Source: CAYVHU01 sp964451415
Lineage (GTDB): Bacteria > Pseudomonadota > Alphaproteobacteria > Rhodospirillales > Magnetovibrionaceae
Assembly: GCA_964451415.1 (NCBI GenBank)
Contig: CAYVHU010000019.1
Coordinates: forward strand, 1-40,356
Length of the DNA: 40,356 nucleotides
Direction of reading: 5' to 3'
This document shows positions 32,495-40,356 of this stretch, piece by piece. Within the stretch, counting starts at the first letter, position 1, and each line of letters begins with the position of its first letter. The notes under the pieces are model-generated. The model was not told where the DNA came from. It worked only from the letters and a program-made list of their open reading frames with translations, and did not search any database. The position numbers and the translations under genes were made by a program.

Positions 32495-33895
32495 TTAAGG
32501 TCGGACGGAAGAAAAAATCTTTCCGGGGTTCATGATATTCATGGGGTCCAGCGCCGTCTTGAGCGCGCGCATGGTGTCGATGGTTTCCTCGCCCAGTTCC
32601 CGGCGCAAAGATTCCATTTTGCCCAGGCCGATGCCGTGTTCGCCCGTACAGGTGCCGTCCATGCTTAAGGCCTGCGCGACGATCTGCGCGTTGAGGCGTT
32701 CGGCTTCTTCGTATTCAAGGGCTTCGTCGGGGTCGAACAAAATCATGGTGTGGTAATTGCCGTCGCCCACATGGCCCAGAACGATGCCCGTTAACGGACT
32801 TTGCGCCAGAATTTGGTGGGTGTGTGAAATACAGGGCGCCAGGGCGCTAAGCGGCACGCACACATCGGTGGTGAGCGCCCGGTGGCCGGGTTTCAGCGCC
32901 AGACCCGCGAAGTAGGCGTTGTGGCGCGCCGCCCACAGGCGCGAGCGCTCTTCGGGCTTGTCGGCCCATTGGAGACCCCGGGCAGCGAAATCGTTGGCGA
33001 TGTCTTGAAAGGTTGTGATGTGTTCGGCAAGGGCACCGGGACCGCCTTCGAATTCCACAAACAGGGTCGGGGCCTCGTCGTAGGCCTCTTTGGCGTAGGC
33101 GTTGAGCGCCTTCATCGCCAGCGCGTCGAGCAGCTCGATGCGCGCGCAGGGCAGACCCATTTGCAAGGTGGCGATGACGCAATCGACCGCGTTCTCAACG
33201 GTGGGAAAAGCACAGACGACCGCCGTCGTGGCTTCGGGAATGCCGTGGAGTGTGAGTGTGATTTTCGTGATGAGGCCCAGCGTGCCTTCGGAACCGACAA
33301 ACAAACGGGTCAGATCGTATCCCGCCGCCGATTTGCGGGCGCGCCGCGCTGTGGTGATGATGCGTCCGTCGGCCAGAACCACTTCCAAAGCCAGAACGCT
33401 GTCCTTCATGGTGCCGTATTTGACCGCCGCCGTTCCCGATGCGCGGGTGGCGCACATGCCGCCGATGGTGGCGTCCGCGCCGGGGTCGATGGGAAAAAAC
33501 AACCCCGTGTCGCGCAGGTGGCGGTTGAGCTGTTTGCGCGTAACGCCCGGTTCGACCACCGCGTCCATGTCCTCGGTGTGGACGGCTAGAATTCTGTTCA
33601 TGTGGGAAAAATCGATACTGACGCCGCCATGAAGCGCCGCAACGTGGCCTTCCAAAGACGTTCCCGCGCCAAACGGGACCATGGGGATAGCGTGGGCGTG
33701 GCAGATTTTGGCCAGCGCGCTGAGTTCTTGTGTGCTGGTGGGGTAGGCGACCGCGTCCGGCGGGGCGCTGGTGGCGAAACCTTCCCCCCGGCCATGGGCT
33801 TTGCACGCGGCGGTACTGGTGTCCAGACGCGATCCGAACAAGATTTTCAGTTCTACCAGAGCATCCTCCGGCGGTTGAGTATCATTTTCAGACAT
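32495..33895 (-). CDS. FAD-linked oxidase, GlcD/D-lactate dehydrogenase (cytochrome) type
   Basis: The 466-residue flavoenzyme of the VAO family has an N-terminal FAD_binding_4 domain (PMVPFGAGTSLEGHVAAL, GGMCATRASGTAAVKYGTMKD) and a C-terminal FAD-oxidase domain with HVGDGNYHTMI and GTCTGEHGIGLGK. Members oxidise D-2-hydroxyacids (D-lactate, glycolate) and pass electrons to cytochrome c or quinone. No glcE/glcF neighbours are present, so a single-subunit D-lactate dehydrogenase is more likely than glycolate oxidase. Confidence 0.85.
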   Translation of the reverse strand: MSENDTQPPEDALVELKILFGSRLDTSTAACKAHGRGEGFATSAPPDAVAYPTSTQELSALAKICHAHAIPMVPFGAGTSLEGHVAALHGGVSIDFSHMNRILAVHTEDMDAVVEPGVTRKQLNRHLRDTGLFFPIDPGADATIGGMCATRASGTAAVKYGTMKDSVLALEVVLADGRIITTARRARKSAAGYDLTRLFVGSEGTLGLITKITLTLHGIPEATTAVVCAFPTVENAVDCVIATLQMGLPCARIELLDALAMKALNAYAKEAYDEAPTLFVEFEGGPGALAEHITTFQDIANDFAARGLQWADKPEERSRLWAARHNAYFAGLALKPGHRALTTDVCVPLSALAPCISHTHQILAQSPLTGIVLGHVGDGNYHTMILFDPDEALEYEEAERLNAQIVAQALSMDGTCTGEHGIGLGKMESLRRELGEETIDTMRALKTALDPMNIMNPGKIFSSVRP

Positions 33896-34099
33896 GTTTG
33901 GGTTCTATCATGAACTGGCGTAACGAGGTGCCGTAAATCTGCAACATTCGAGTTTGAAAGACATCAAAAATACCCCCATAAGACAATAAACATTGTATTG
34001 AGTTGCGCCTTGGTTGTATTTAAAAAGCTCAAGACTTTCAGTGACATCCCTTTTATTATAGAAAAGCGAGTTTTTGCGAATAAGGGAGGGGTCGGCATA

Positions 34100-34576
34100 A
34101 TGAACGCAGAAGTCACACCGAAAAAGAACGAAAAGACCACGACAACGCGGCGCAAGACAAAGGACGGGCCGACCTTGATTGATGCGCACGTCGGTTCGCG
34201 GATCCGGGTGCGGCGCGGCCTGTTGGGTATGAGCCAGAAGGACCTGGGGGCAAAGGTCGGCTTGACGTTTCAACAAATTCAAAAATATGAACGCGGCGCC
34301 AATCGCGTCGGTTCCGGTCGTCTTTATGAATTCAGTCGTATTTTAGAGGTGCCGATTTCTTATTTTTTTCAAGATATGTCCAGTGAAATGAAGGTCTTTG
34401 CGGAACAAGGCGCCAAACGAGGCAAACCTCTTCCGCTAAGCGCACCGGAAGCGGAGGTCATGGATCGGCGCGAAACTCTGGAACTGGTGCGTACGTTCTA
34501 CATGATCGAAGACGTTGCCGTGCGCCAGCGTTTCATGGACCTGATGCGCGAAGCGGCGCGGGTGTGTAAAAAGTAA
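34100..34576 (+). CDS. XRE-family transcriptional regulator
   Basis: The 158-residue protein has a basic, Lys/Thr-rich N-terminus (about 30 residues), an HTH_XRE domain (about 37-92; SQKDLGAKVGLTFQQIQKYE) of a type common in alphaproteobacteria, and a helical C-terminal region ending RQRFMDLMREAARVCKK. ATG 34100 is fixed by GGGAGG ten bases upstream; the frame is open further upstream without a good start. A terminator follows. Targets are unknown; adjacency to umuDC is not evidence of control because an SOS box is present there. Confidence 0.87.
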   Translation: MNAEVTPKKNEKTTTTRRKTKDGPTLIDAHVGSRIRVRRGLLGMSQKDLGAKVGLTFQQIQKYERGANRVGSGRLYEFSRILEVPISYFFQDMSSEMKVFAEQGAKRGKPLPLSAPEAEVMDRRETLELVRTFYMIEDVAVRQRFMDLMREAARVCKK

Positions 34577-34602
34577 TCTTCGCGGGCATGCCGTTCCTTG
34601 AA

Positions 34603-34629
34603 GGCCGCCTCGTTCGGGGCGGCTTTTTT
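34603..34629 (+). terminator. Rho-independent terminator of the XRE gene
   Basis: GCCGCC (34604-34609) pairs with GGCGGC (34618-34623) and is followed by six T, 27 bases after the stop codon. Confidence 0.88.
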
Positions 34630-34645
34630 GTGTGAAAGGAGCCCC

Positions 34646-34674
34646 TTGAAGGTGTGCCGACAATACGCTATGTT
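34646..34674 (+). promoter_or_regulatory. umuDC promoter
   Basis: -35 TTGAAG (34646-34651), 17-base spacer, -10 TATGTT (34669-34674). The -10 overlaps the SOS box, so LexA binding would block it. Confidence 0.6.
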
Positions 34675-34686
34675 CTCTTTTTGTTC
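34672..34686 (+). promoter_or_regulatory. LexA (SOS) box of alphaproteobacterial type
   Basis: GTTC-TCTTTTT-GTTC is an exact match to the alphaproteobacterial LexA site GTTC-N7-GTTC, 36 bases before the umuD start and over its -10. Confidence 0.85.
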
Positions 34687-34722
34687 TTTCTCGATGAGGA
34701 GCATGCAAAAGGAGAATCACCC

Positions 34723-35184
34723 ATGTTTTCAGGCCCCACATTGCACCCGCATGTCCCATTGGAGGCAGACCCCGATACATATGACGCTTTCACGTCGGTC
34801 GGCTTGCCGGTGATTGCCGGGGCTGTGCATGCAGGGTTCCCGTCTCCCGCCGAAGACGGCATCGAAGGCTCTTTGGACCTGAACGCGTATTTGATCCGCC
34901 ACCGCGCCGCGACGTTCATTATGCGGGTCGAAGGCGAGTCCATGACGGGTGCGGGTATTTTTTCCGGTGATCTGCTGATTGTGGATCGCAGCATCGATCC
35001 GCGTGACGGACACATCGTGATCGCGGCGGTGAACGGCGAATTGACGCTGAAACGTCTGAAGGGCCATCGGGGCCACTGGCGGTTGGTGGCGGAACATCCT
35101 GACTTTCCGAACATCGGACTGGGCGGTGAGGCTCCGAGCGTTTGGGGTGTGGTCACGAGCGCCGTGCGCAGACTGCTTTTATGA
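34723..35184 (+). CDS. umuD: UmuD-like S24 autoprotease subunit of DNA polymerase V
   Basis: The 153-residue protein is cleaved on RecA filaments to UmuD', which joins UmuC. Residues A37-G38 (HAGFPSPAED), S73 (GESMTG) and K110 (LTLKRLKG) match the E. coli cleavage site 24-25, S60 and K97 with a constant offset of 13, so it is probably active. The product lacks the DNA-binding domain of LexA. ATG 34723 follows AAAGGAGA. An SOS box controls it; umuC follows after 24 bases. Confidence 0.93.
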   Translation: MFSGPTLHPHVPLEADPDTYDAFTSVGLPVIAGAVHAGFPSPAEDGIEGSLDLNAYLIRHRAATFIMRVEGESMTGAGIFSGDLLIVDRSIDPRDGHIVIAAVNGELTLKRLKGHRGHWRLVAEHPDFPNIGLGGEAPSVWGVVTSAVRRLLL

Positions 35185-35208
35185 GCAATGAAATGAAGCC
35201 ACACTGAA

Positions 35209-36501
35209 ATGGCGCGTCTTTTCGCATTGGTCGATTGCAACAATTTTTTTGCTTCGTGCGAGCGCGTGTTTCGTCCCGACCTTGAGGGCAAACCGGTGGT
35301 GGTGTTGTCCAACAACGACGGCTGCATCGTGGCGCGCTCGGCTGAGGTGAAGGCGCTCGGGATTCCCATGGGAATCGCATATTTCAAGGTGCGAGATGTT
35401 CTGCGTGCCCACAATGTCCATGTTTTTTCATCGAACTACGAACTCTATGGAGATATTTCAACACGTGTGATGGCGGTTTTGTCGCAATTTTCGCCTGGTC
35501 TGGAGGCCTATTCCATCGACGAAGCCTTCTTGAGTTTGGACGGATTTGATGCCCGTGATGTGGAAGCCCATGTCCGCACCTTGCGCACCCAGGTAAAACG
35601 CTGGACGGGGATCCCGGTTTCCGTCGGTGTGGCTCCAACCAAAACCCTGGCCAAGTTGGCTGTTGAACAGGCGAAAAAGGATATAAATACGCAAGGTGTT
35701 CTGGTTTTGGATACGCGCGCGCGCATTGAAGCGGCGCTGGCCGTAACGCCGCTTCGCGACGTGTGGGGGATCGGTCGACGTTGGTCCGAGCGCCTCATGG
35801 CCGTGGGGGTTGTCACGGCCAGAGATTTTGTCCAACGTTCCGAACCCTGGGTCCGCAAACGCATGGGGGTCGGCGGCGCGCGAACGCGCAGCGAACTTTT
35901 GGGTTCCGCGTGTTTCGGTTTAAGAAGCCAACCCAAGGTGCGCCGAAGCTGCATCGCTTCGCGTTCGTTCGCCAACACGCTCACGCAATTGGGTGATTTG
36001 AAAGGGGCCATCGCCACGTTTGCCGCGCGTGCGCGCAAACGGCTGTGCCGTCCCGGGCACGAGGTTCTGGTTGCGCAACGGGTCGGCGTTTTTATCCACA
36101 CCGATCGTTTCGATGCGTTGGCGGCGCAATATAACGGCGCGTTCACCCTCACCTTGGCGGTTCCGACAAACCGAACCGCAGACATTACCCGCGCGGCGCT
36201 GGCGGCGCTTGAGCAGGCGTATCGTCCCGGATTTCGTTATAAGAAGGCGGGTGTGATGTTGCAGGATTTAAGCCGCGCGGGTGAGATGCAGGCCTCGTTG
36301 TTCACTCTGTCCGCTGCGCAACACGATAAGGCGGAGCGGTTGCAACGGGCTTTGGATGCCTTGAACGCAGCCGGTTGCGCTTCTGGCGAGGTGGTGCGCT
36401 TCGGCGCAAGCGGATTGCTTGGAAACTGGCAGACGCGCCGCGAACGGTGCTCGCCACGCTATACGACCCGATGGACGGAACTGTGTTCGCTCAAGGAATA
36501 A
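35209..36501 (+). CDS. umuC: UmuC-like Y-family translesion DNA polymerase
   Basis: The 430-residue catalytic subunit of an error-prone polymerase V has metal-binding D9 (FALVDCNNFFASCE) and D104-E105 (YSIDEAFLSL), the steric/nucleotide loop SNNDGCIVARS, palm-to-thumb HhH (DVWGIGRRWSERL), little finger and a C-terminal UmuC extension (about 380-430). The length equals E. coli UmuC (about 422). It is co-transcribed with umuD under LexA control. Confidence 0.94.
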   Translation: MARLFALVDCNNFFASCERVFRPDLEGKPVVVLSNNDGCIVARSAEVKALGIPMGIAYFKVRDVLRAHNVHVFSSNYELYGDISTRVMAVLSQFSPGLEAYSIDEAFLSLDGFDARDVEAHVRTLRTQVKRWTGIPVSVGVAPTKTLAKLAVEQAKKDINTQGVLVLDTRARIEAALAVTPLRDVWGIGRRWSERLMAVGVVTARDFVQRSEPWVRKRMGVGGARTRSELLGSACFGLRSQPKVRRSCIASRSFANTLTQLGDLKGAIATFAARARKRLCRPGHEVLVAQRVGVFIHTDRFDALAAQYNGAFTLTLAVPTNRTADITRAALAALEQAYRPGFRYKKAGVMLQDLSRAGEMQASLFTLSAAQHDKAERLQRALDALNAAGCASGEVVRFGASGLLGNWQTRRERCSPRYTTRWTELCSLKE

Positions 36502-36521
36502 AAGCCGCATTTAGAGACGAT

Positions 36522-36791
36522 CTACTGATCGGAAGCATTGGTTTTGTAAATACGTGTCATGGTTACGGCCAGATGGTCCTCGACCACCACCACCTCGCCC
36601 TTGGCGATCAGATTCCCGTTGGCGCGGATTTCGATGTCTTCACCCACCGAGCGTTCAAGCTGCACCACCGCACCGCGCCCCATCTTGAGCAGTTGGCTGA
36701 CTTTCATGCTGGTGGTACCCAGCACCGCCGTGACTTCAAGAGGAACGTCCAGAAGCGCTCTGTGTTCTTTTTCGTCGTCGCCGTCAGCCAT
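36522..36791 (-). CDS. fliN: Flagellar motor switch protein FliN
   Basis: The 89-residue SpoA/FliMN C-domain protein (LLDVPLEVTAVLGTTSMKVSQLL, GRGAVVQLERSVGEDIEIRANG, IAKGEVVVVEDHLAVTMTRI) is part of the cytoplasmic C-ring switch complex that sets rotation. It is near the minimal length of the family, with a short acidic N-terminus. No other flagellar gene is seen nearby, which is unusual since fliN commonly sits in a fli operon. Confidence 0.88.
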   Translation of the reverse strand: MADGDDEKEHRALLDVPLEVTAVLGTTSMKVSQLLKMGRGAVVQLERSVGEDIEIRANGNLIAKGEVVVVEDHLAVTMTRIYKTNASDQ

Positions 36792-36857
36792 GTCTCACCA
36801 CCCGGAAATCGTTGCCGCGTCGTAGCAGTATAGCGCTTTAGGCGCGCGGACCCAAAT

Positions 36858-37547
36858 TCAAGATTTGACGAGCAGATTCACCCGCATCGGCTGGTCGAAG
36901 ACGAATCCATTATCCGCCGGTTTTCCCAAGGTCTCGAACGCGGCCATAAGATCGGGCTCCAGCGCGGTGAAATCGTCACTGCGCTGCGGGTTGATGCGCA
37001 AGATGCGTTCCTTGAACTGTGCGAAATCCCCATAGGTGGCGGGGTGGATATAGGTAAATTCATGCGTTTGCGTAAGGTTGTGTGCGGGGGCGTTGCGGAC
37101 GGCCTTGTAGGCTTTGGCGCGCACCTGAGTTTCGTCGTGCACGGGCTGCATCACCTGGAAATGGGGGCCTTCCGCCAGCGGTTCGCACACATAGACAAAA
37201 CCGCCTGTTTTGAGCACACGGGCCGCTTCTTTCAGCGCCGTGGCCATGGCGTCTTCCGCCACGTGATGGAGTGAGTTGAAAAACACCACCGTGTCGATGG
37301 AGCCGTCGTCGAAGGGCAAGCTTTCAGCCTTTCCTTCGCAATAGACTTCATCGCCCACGGGTTTTTCACCATGCGCTTTTTCCAACTGCTGGGGATTGCA
37401 TTCCACACCGACGACTTTGGCGCCGTGGCGCGTCATCAGGCGCACCAGATCGCCTTCTCCGCATCCTACATCGACGACTTTAATGCCGGACAAGTCGATG
37501 GTTGCGGTAAGGACTTCGGAATTCGTGCGGTAGGTGGTGGACGTCAT
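36858..37547 (-). CDS. Class I SAM-dependent methyltransferase
   Basis: The 229-residue cytosolic enzyme of the Methyltransf_11 type has motif I VVDVGCGEGDLV (about residues 25-36), acidic VVGVECNP, SLPFDDGSIDTVVFFNSLHHV and LKTGGFVYVCEPLAEG. Substrate unknown. It lies upstream of fliN on the same strand with a 66-base gap, so joint transcription is possible. ATG 37547. Confidence 0.85.
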   Translation of the reverse strand: MTSTTYRTNSEVLTATIDLSGIKVVDVGCGEGDLVRLMTRHGAKVVGVECNPQQLEKAHGEKPVGDEVYCEGKAESLPFDDGSIDTVVFFNSLHHVAEDAMATALKEAARVLKTGGFVYVCEPLAEGPHFQVMQPVHDETQVRAKAYKAVRNAPAHNLTQTHEFTYIHPATYGDFAQFKERILRINPQRSDDFTALEPDLMAAFETLGKPADNGFVFDQPMRVNLLVKS

Positions 37548-37593
37548 GTGTCAGGACCATCTTATGTTTTTATGTGGGGAAACGCGATCGGCG

Positions 37594-37622
37594 CGGACGG
37601 CGTCTTCCCCGTCCGTTTTTTT
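37594..37622 (+). terminator. Terminator-like hairpin pointing to the plus strand
   Basis: CGGACGG (37594-37600) pairs with CCGTCCG (37609-37615), followed by seven T. The genes on both sides are on the minus strand, so on the plus strand it would end a transcript that starts in or before the methyltransferase promoter region. No plus-strand gene is seen there. Confidence 0.65.
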
Positions 37623-37697
37623 ACGCCCATTCAGCGAACGCCGCACTCTTTTAAGGTGCGCATGGCCGAAGGGCAAGCTTGAAATCTCAATAAAGTT

Positions 37698-38639
37698 TCA
37701 CTTTGAACGCGCACGCGATTGCCGCCAGGCGCGCAGTTGCGCCCGGCGTTTGCTGGCAAATCCAACCGTGTGGGTCGAACCGGAAAGCTGCGCGACGTGT
37801 GTGCCATATTCCATGGCGTTTCTGCGGTTGACAATGGCGTTGCCGCCGGCGGCGCGGCGCTTGAGGAAAGCCTTGTTGAAACCTCTGGTGCGCGCCATGT
37901 CCAAGGCGGGTAAGTGCGCATAAGGAGGCACCTTGTTCAGCGAAGCCGTGGGATAGACTTGTGCTGTTTCGCGATAGATTTGCGCTGTTTTAAGGGAGGC
38001 CATGCGGATTCCCGTCCCCTCCGAGGGCGCGGCACCCTTCCACAGCTTGACGATTTTTCGCCGGTATTCTTCATTCAGTGCGGGCGTGGTGGAATGATAG
38101 TCCCCTGCCGCTTGCAGCCAGGATTTGGATGTTGCAAAACGTTCGCGTAGAAAATTCGCCGCGTACGCTGCGTTGGTCTCGGGATCAAAGGCACGTTCCA
38201 GGTTGGTGAAAGCATCGGGATGATATTTCAGGTTGATCTGCATACAGCCCACGTCGATGTTTGTCACGCCGTCGGCCTGAAGGGATTTAACGAATGCCAC
38301 CGCATCGCTTCGGCTGGGCAAATAATGCCCTTTTCCGCCGCTGGTAACGGTCCACGGCCAGGCAAGAATTTCCCCGCGTCCCGTTTCCGAGGGCGTATAC
38401 CAACGTCCCGATTCGGCAAATGACAGCGCTTTTAGAAGGCCTTTCGGAATGGCGTTGCGGTGCTCTTGGATATGGATGGCCCGGGCGCAGGTTCCGGCTT
38501 CTTTCGCCATGTTTTCAAGGGGTTGTTCCGTTGCCGCGAAGGCGTTTTGTACCCACAGTAGAACCGCACCCACAACGAAGCCGGCTAGGATGGGGCGGAC
38601 GGACTGTTTCCAGGTCAGTGGCGCTATGGAGATCATCAT
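37698..38639 (-). CDS. Lytic transglycosylase (SLT domain) protein
   Basis: The 313-residue exported muramidase-like enzyme has an N-terminal membrane/signal segment (ILAGFVVGAVLLWVQNAFA, about residues 17-35) and an SLT domain (about 50-195) with catalytic Glu in LLKALSFAESGRW, then VGCMQINLKYH, NAAYAANFLRERF and AAGDYHS. A basic, Arg-rich C-terminal tail (about 100 residues) is without recognised domain. It cleaves peptidoglycan glycan strands; the nearby fliN hints at flagellar assembly but this is weak. The start is ATG 38639 or the next codon 38636. Confidence 0.86.
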   Translation of the reverse strand: MMISIAPLTWKQSVRPILAGFVVGAVLLWVQNAFAATEQPLENMAKEAGTCARAIHIQEHRNAIPKGLLKALSFAESGRWYTPSETGRGEILAWPWTVTSGGKGHYLPSRSDAVAFVKSLQADGVTNIDVGCMQINLKYHPDAFTNLERAFDPETNAAYAANFLRERFATSKSWLQAAGDYHSTTPALNEEYRRKIVKLWKGAAPSEGTGIRMASLKTAQIYRETAQVYPTASLNKVPPYAHLPALDMARTRGFNKAFLKRRAAGGNAIVNRRNAMEYGTHVAQLSGSTHTVGFASKRRAQLRAWRQSRARSK

Positions 38640-38678
38640 GCTGGGAAATCTGCAAAGGCCGTGCCAAGGGGAACGTGA

Positions 38679-39227
38679 TTAATCCGGTAGGGTCGTATCA
38701 CCCTCGCCGAGCGGGCGTTGCATCAAGATCGCGTCAACCCAGGTCGAGAATTTGTACCCGGTGGACTTCAAAACGCCGGCCTGGGTGAACCCCAGTCGTT
38801 TGTGCAGGTTGATCGACGCCGCATTGTCCGAGCCGCCGATCACCGCCACCATCTGGCGAAAGCCAAGCTGTGTGCAGCGTTCGATCAATGCGCCGAGTAG
38901 CTGTGCGCCGATGCCCCTGCCGGTGGCGGTGGGGGCGACATAGATGGAATCCTCCACCGTGTGGCGATAGGCCGAGCGCGGACGGAATTTTGAGGCATAG
39001 GCGAAACCCTGTACTTCACCGTTCCACTGCGCGACGATGTAAGGCGCGCCGAAGGCCAGCACGCCGTTGCGCCGTCCCAGGATTTCATCCACGTCAGGGG
39101 CGGCTTCTTCGAAGCTGGCGGTGCCGTTTTCGACATGATGGGCATAGATGCGCTGCACTGCCGCACAGTCCTCGGGGCGTGCGTCGCGGATCACGATGTT
39201 GTTTTGGGGAAGCGGTGCGGTCTTCAT
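38679..39227 (-). CDS. GNAT N-acetyltransferase (phosphinothricin acetyltransferase-like)
   Basis: The 182-residue acetyl-CoA-dependent enzyme has IRDARPEDCAAVQRIYAHHV, FRPRSAYRHTVEDSIYV, the acetyl-CoA loop TGRGIGAQLLGALI and GSDNAASINLHKRLGF, the pattern of the Pat/Bar and methionine-sulfoximine acetyltransferases. The real substrate is unknown. ATG 39227 overlaps the stop of the upstream amidohydrolase (ATGA), so the two are one operon; the longer open frame upstream is read-through. Confidence 0.87.
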   Translation of the reverse strand: MKTAPLPQNNIVIRDARPEDCAAVQRIYAHHVENGTASFEEAAPDVDEILGRRNGVLAFGAPYIVAQWNGEVQGFAYASKFRPRSAYRHTVEDSIYVAPTATGRGIGAQLLGALIERCTQLGFRQMVAVIGGSDNAASINLHKRLGFTQAGVLKSTGYKFSTWVDAILMQRPLGEGDTTLPD

Positions 39228-40153
39228 GTTTTCGTGGGCCCGCTTAGAATATCGGCGTTGATGGCGCACAAAGCCTCGATCAGGACGTTGAGGTTTTGCG
39301 CCAGGACGGAAAATCCCGATGCACGAGTGATCGTGCATTCATCCATATAAAGGGCGCGATTGACCTCGATTTGCAGGGCGTGGCCCTGTGTGCGGGGGTG
39401 GCCGTAGTGGCGTGTGGTGAAGCCGCCGGCATAGGGGGTGTTGAGCACCACGTGATAGCCTAAATCTCTGAGAACTTTATGCGCTATAGCGGTGATTTGG
39501 GGAGCGCATGATGTGCCGTTGGCGTCACCCAGAACCATATCGACGCGGTTGTCGCCGGGGTCGCGGTCCATGGGGCCGCCGATGGAGGGCATGGAATGAC
39601 AATCGATCAGCAAATAGGCGCCGAATTTGACCTGCGTATCATGCAAAAGTTGACTGAGGCGTGCATGATACGGTTTGTAACAGGTCTCAATGCGGCGTTC
39701 AGCCTCGGCAAAGGGGATTTTATCCTTGTAGATGCGTGCCCCGTCGGTGACGACCTTGGCCACCGTACCCAGCCCCGCGCGCACGCGTGGCGTTTGCGTT
39801 TGCACCCAATGGGGAAGGGCGTCGCAAAACATTTCAGGGTCCAGTTCCCACGCCTCACGGTTAGGGTCGGCATAAGCGCGTGGAAAGTGGGCGCGCAGCA
39901 AAGGGGCACCGAAACGCGGGGCGTTTTCGTAAAGTTCGTCGATGAAGGCATCTTCGGAACGGCGCAACGCTACTGGATCCAGGCGGCTGGCGGCGATGAA
40001 ACTGGCGGGGTAATTCCGTCCGCTGTGCGGGGATGCGAATACCACCGGGGCCGTCTGTTTCCCGGGGTGAGAAACATCGAAGGGAACATCGATTTCGCTT
40101 TGGTGTGCGGCCAGCCTCGTTGCCGGGACGGCCTTGATGGACGGTTTGCTCAT
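39224..40153 (-). CDS. N-formylglutamate amidohydrolase family protein
   Basis: The 309-residue protein has the family motifs VVFASPHSGRNYP, DPNREAWELDPEMF, LLIDCHSMPS and PYAGGFTTRHYG, with probable Zn ligands in the His-containing segments. Known members hydrolyse N-formyl-L-glutamate in histidine breakdown (HutG). No hut genes are seen here, so the substrate is not certain. It forms an operon with the acetyltransferase. Confidence 0.87.
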   Translation of the reverse strand: MSKPSIKAVPATRLAAHQSEIDVPFDVSHPGKQTAPVVFASPHSGRNYPASFIAASRLDPVALRRSEDAFIDELYENAPRFGAPLLRAHFPRAYADPNREAWELDPEMFCDALPHWVQTQTPRVRAGLGTVAKVVTDGARIYKDKIPFAEAERRIETCYKPYHARLSQLLHDTQVKFGAYLLIDCHSMPSIGGPMDRDPGDNRVDMVLGDANGTSCAPQITAIAHKVLRDLGYHVVLNTPYAGGFTTRHYGHPRTQGHALQIEVNRALYMDECTITRASGFSVLAQNLNVLIEALCAINADILSGPTKT

Positions 40154-40226
40154 GTATGTACGATTCCAGTGTGCTTATTAAGGGGATAGCGTGCACATCC
40201 CCGATTGGCAACGCCAAACTGGAGAA

Positions 40227-40244
40227 AAGCCCCGATGGGGGCTT
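40227..40244 (-). terminator. Minus-strand terminator-like hairpin
   Basis: AAGCCCC and GGGGCTT pair over a 4-base loop; on the minus strand TTTTCT follows. It lies upstream of the amidohydrolase on the same strand, so it would stop transcription arriving from beyond the window. Confidence 0.5.
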
Positions 40245-40303
40245 GCCAAGAGGCCGTGAACGGACTAAAAAGCCGCGTCCGCCATACTGAAACGCGGACA
40301 TCA

Positions 40304-40356
40304 GGGCGCGTAGCTCAGCGGGAGAGCACCTCGTTGACATCGAGGGGGTCACTGGT
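40304..40356 (+). tRNA. tRNA-Val (GAC), 5' part, cut by window end
   Basis: Acceptor strand GGGCGCG, TA, D-arm GCTC-AGCGGGA-GAGC, and anticodon arm CCTCG-TTGACAT-CGAGG with anticodon GAC, then the variable loop and the start of the T-arm. The 3' acceptor half lies outside the window. Confidence 0.92.

Noticed and set aside
33901..33920. LexA-like palindrome GTTC-TATCAT-GAAC upstream of the flavoenzyme
   Set aside because: Inverted arms with 6-base spacing do not fit the direct GTTC-N7-GTTC form used in alphaproteobacteria; no damage-related gene follows.

Overview
The window is chromosomal DNA of an alphaproteobacterium, most likely a Rhodospirillales-type organism. Evidence: a DUF3126 gene, an alphaproteobacterial SOS box (GTTC-N7-GTTC) in front of umuDC, the order gpmI-envC-ctpA-divergent polysaccharide deacetylase-rppH, frequent GTG/TTG starts with 4-base stop/start overlaps, and GC-rich codon use in the core genes. 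The species cannot be named from the sequence.

Core region 1 (1-22884). A cell-envelope/RNA-decay cluster (gpmI end, envC, ctpA, yibQ-like, rppH, a Na+/Ca2+ exchanger) is followed by pteridine genes (folM-like SDR, folB), uvrC, pgsA, molybdopterin genes (moeA, moaD, moaE), a LOG-family protein, ilvE facing a marR-ompR-envZ-like regulatory cluster, DUF3126, a YgiQ radical SAM protein, a YhiN-type flavoprotein and an LtrA-type membrane protein.

Accessory block (about 21.7-27.65 kb). This stretch is AT-richer and full of repeats. It holds a Fic protein with palindromes at its promoter, an unknown exported small protein, an Xre/MbcA-RES toxin-antitoxin pair whose 3' end is duplicated in tandem (2 x 124 bp), and a complete retron. 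The retron is a 579-residue reverse transcriptase fused to a C-terminal TOPRIM domain, with its msr-msd RNA just upstream. That RNA has 13-nt a1/a2 arms, a candidate branching G, and a promoter predicted to start at a1. The architecture matches the Ec67/Eco2 family of anti-phage retrons. The retron lies between two inverted 132-bp copies of a broken IS110-family transposase 5' end. The larger block lies between two direct 83-bp copies of a REP-associated (Y1) transposase 5' end. A short motif, GTAAACYGTCACYGTAA, recurs at almost every junction. The block reads as a mobile-element mosaic carrying defence and toxin-antitoxin cargo.

Core region 2 (27.7-40.36 kb). It contains an orphan arsJ transporter, an MBL-fold hydrolase, rimO, hisS, a GlcD/D-lactate dehydrogenase-type flavoenzyme, an XRE regulator, SOS-controlled umuDC, a lone fliN, a methyltransferase, a lytic transglycosylase, a GNAT acetyltransferase, an N-formylglutamate amidohydrolase and the 5' part of a tRNA-Val(GAC).

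All calls come from reading translations, motifs and repeats by eye. No database search was run, and identity estimates are approximate.
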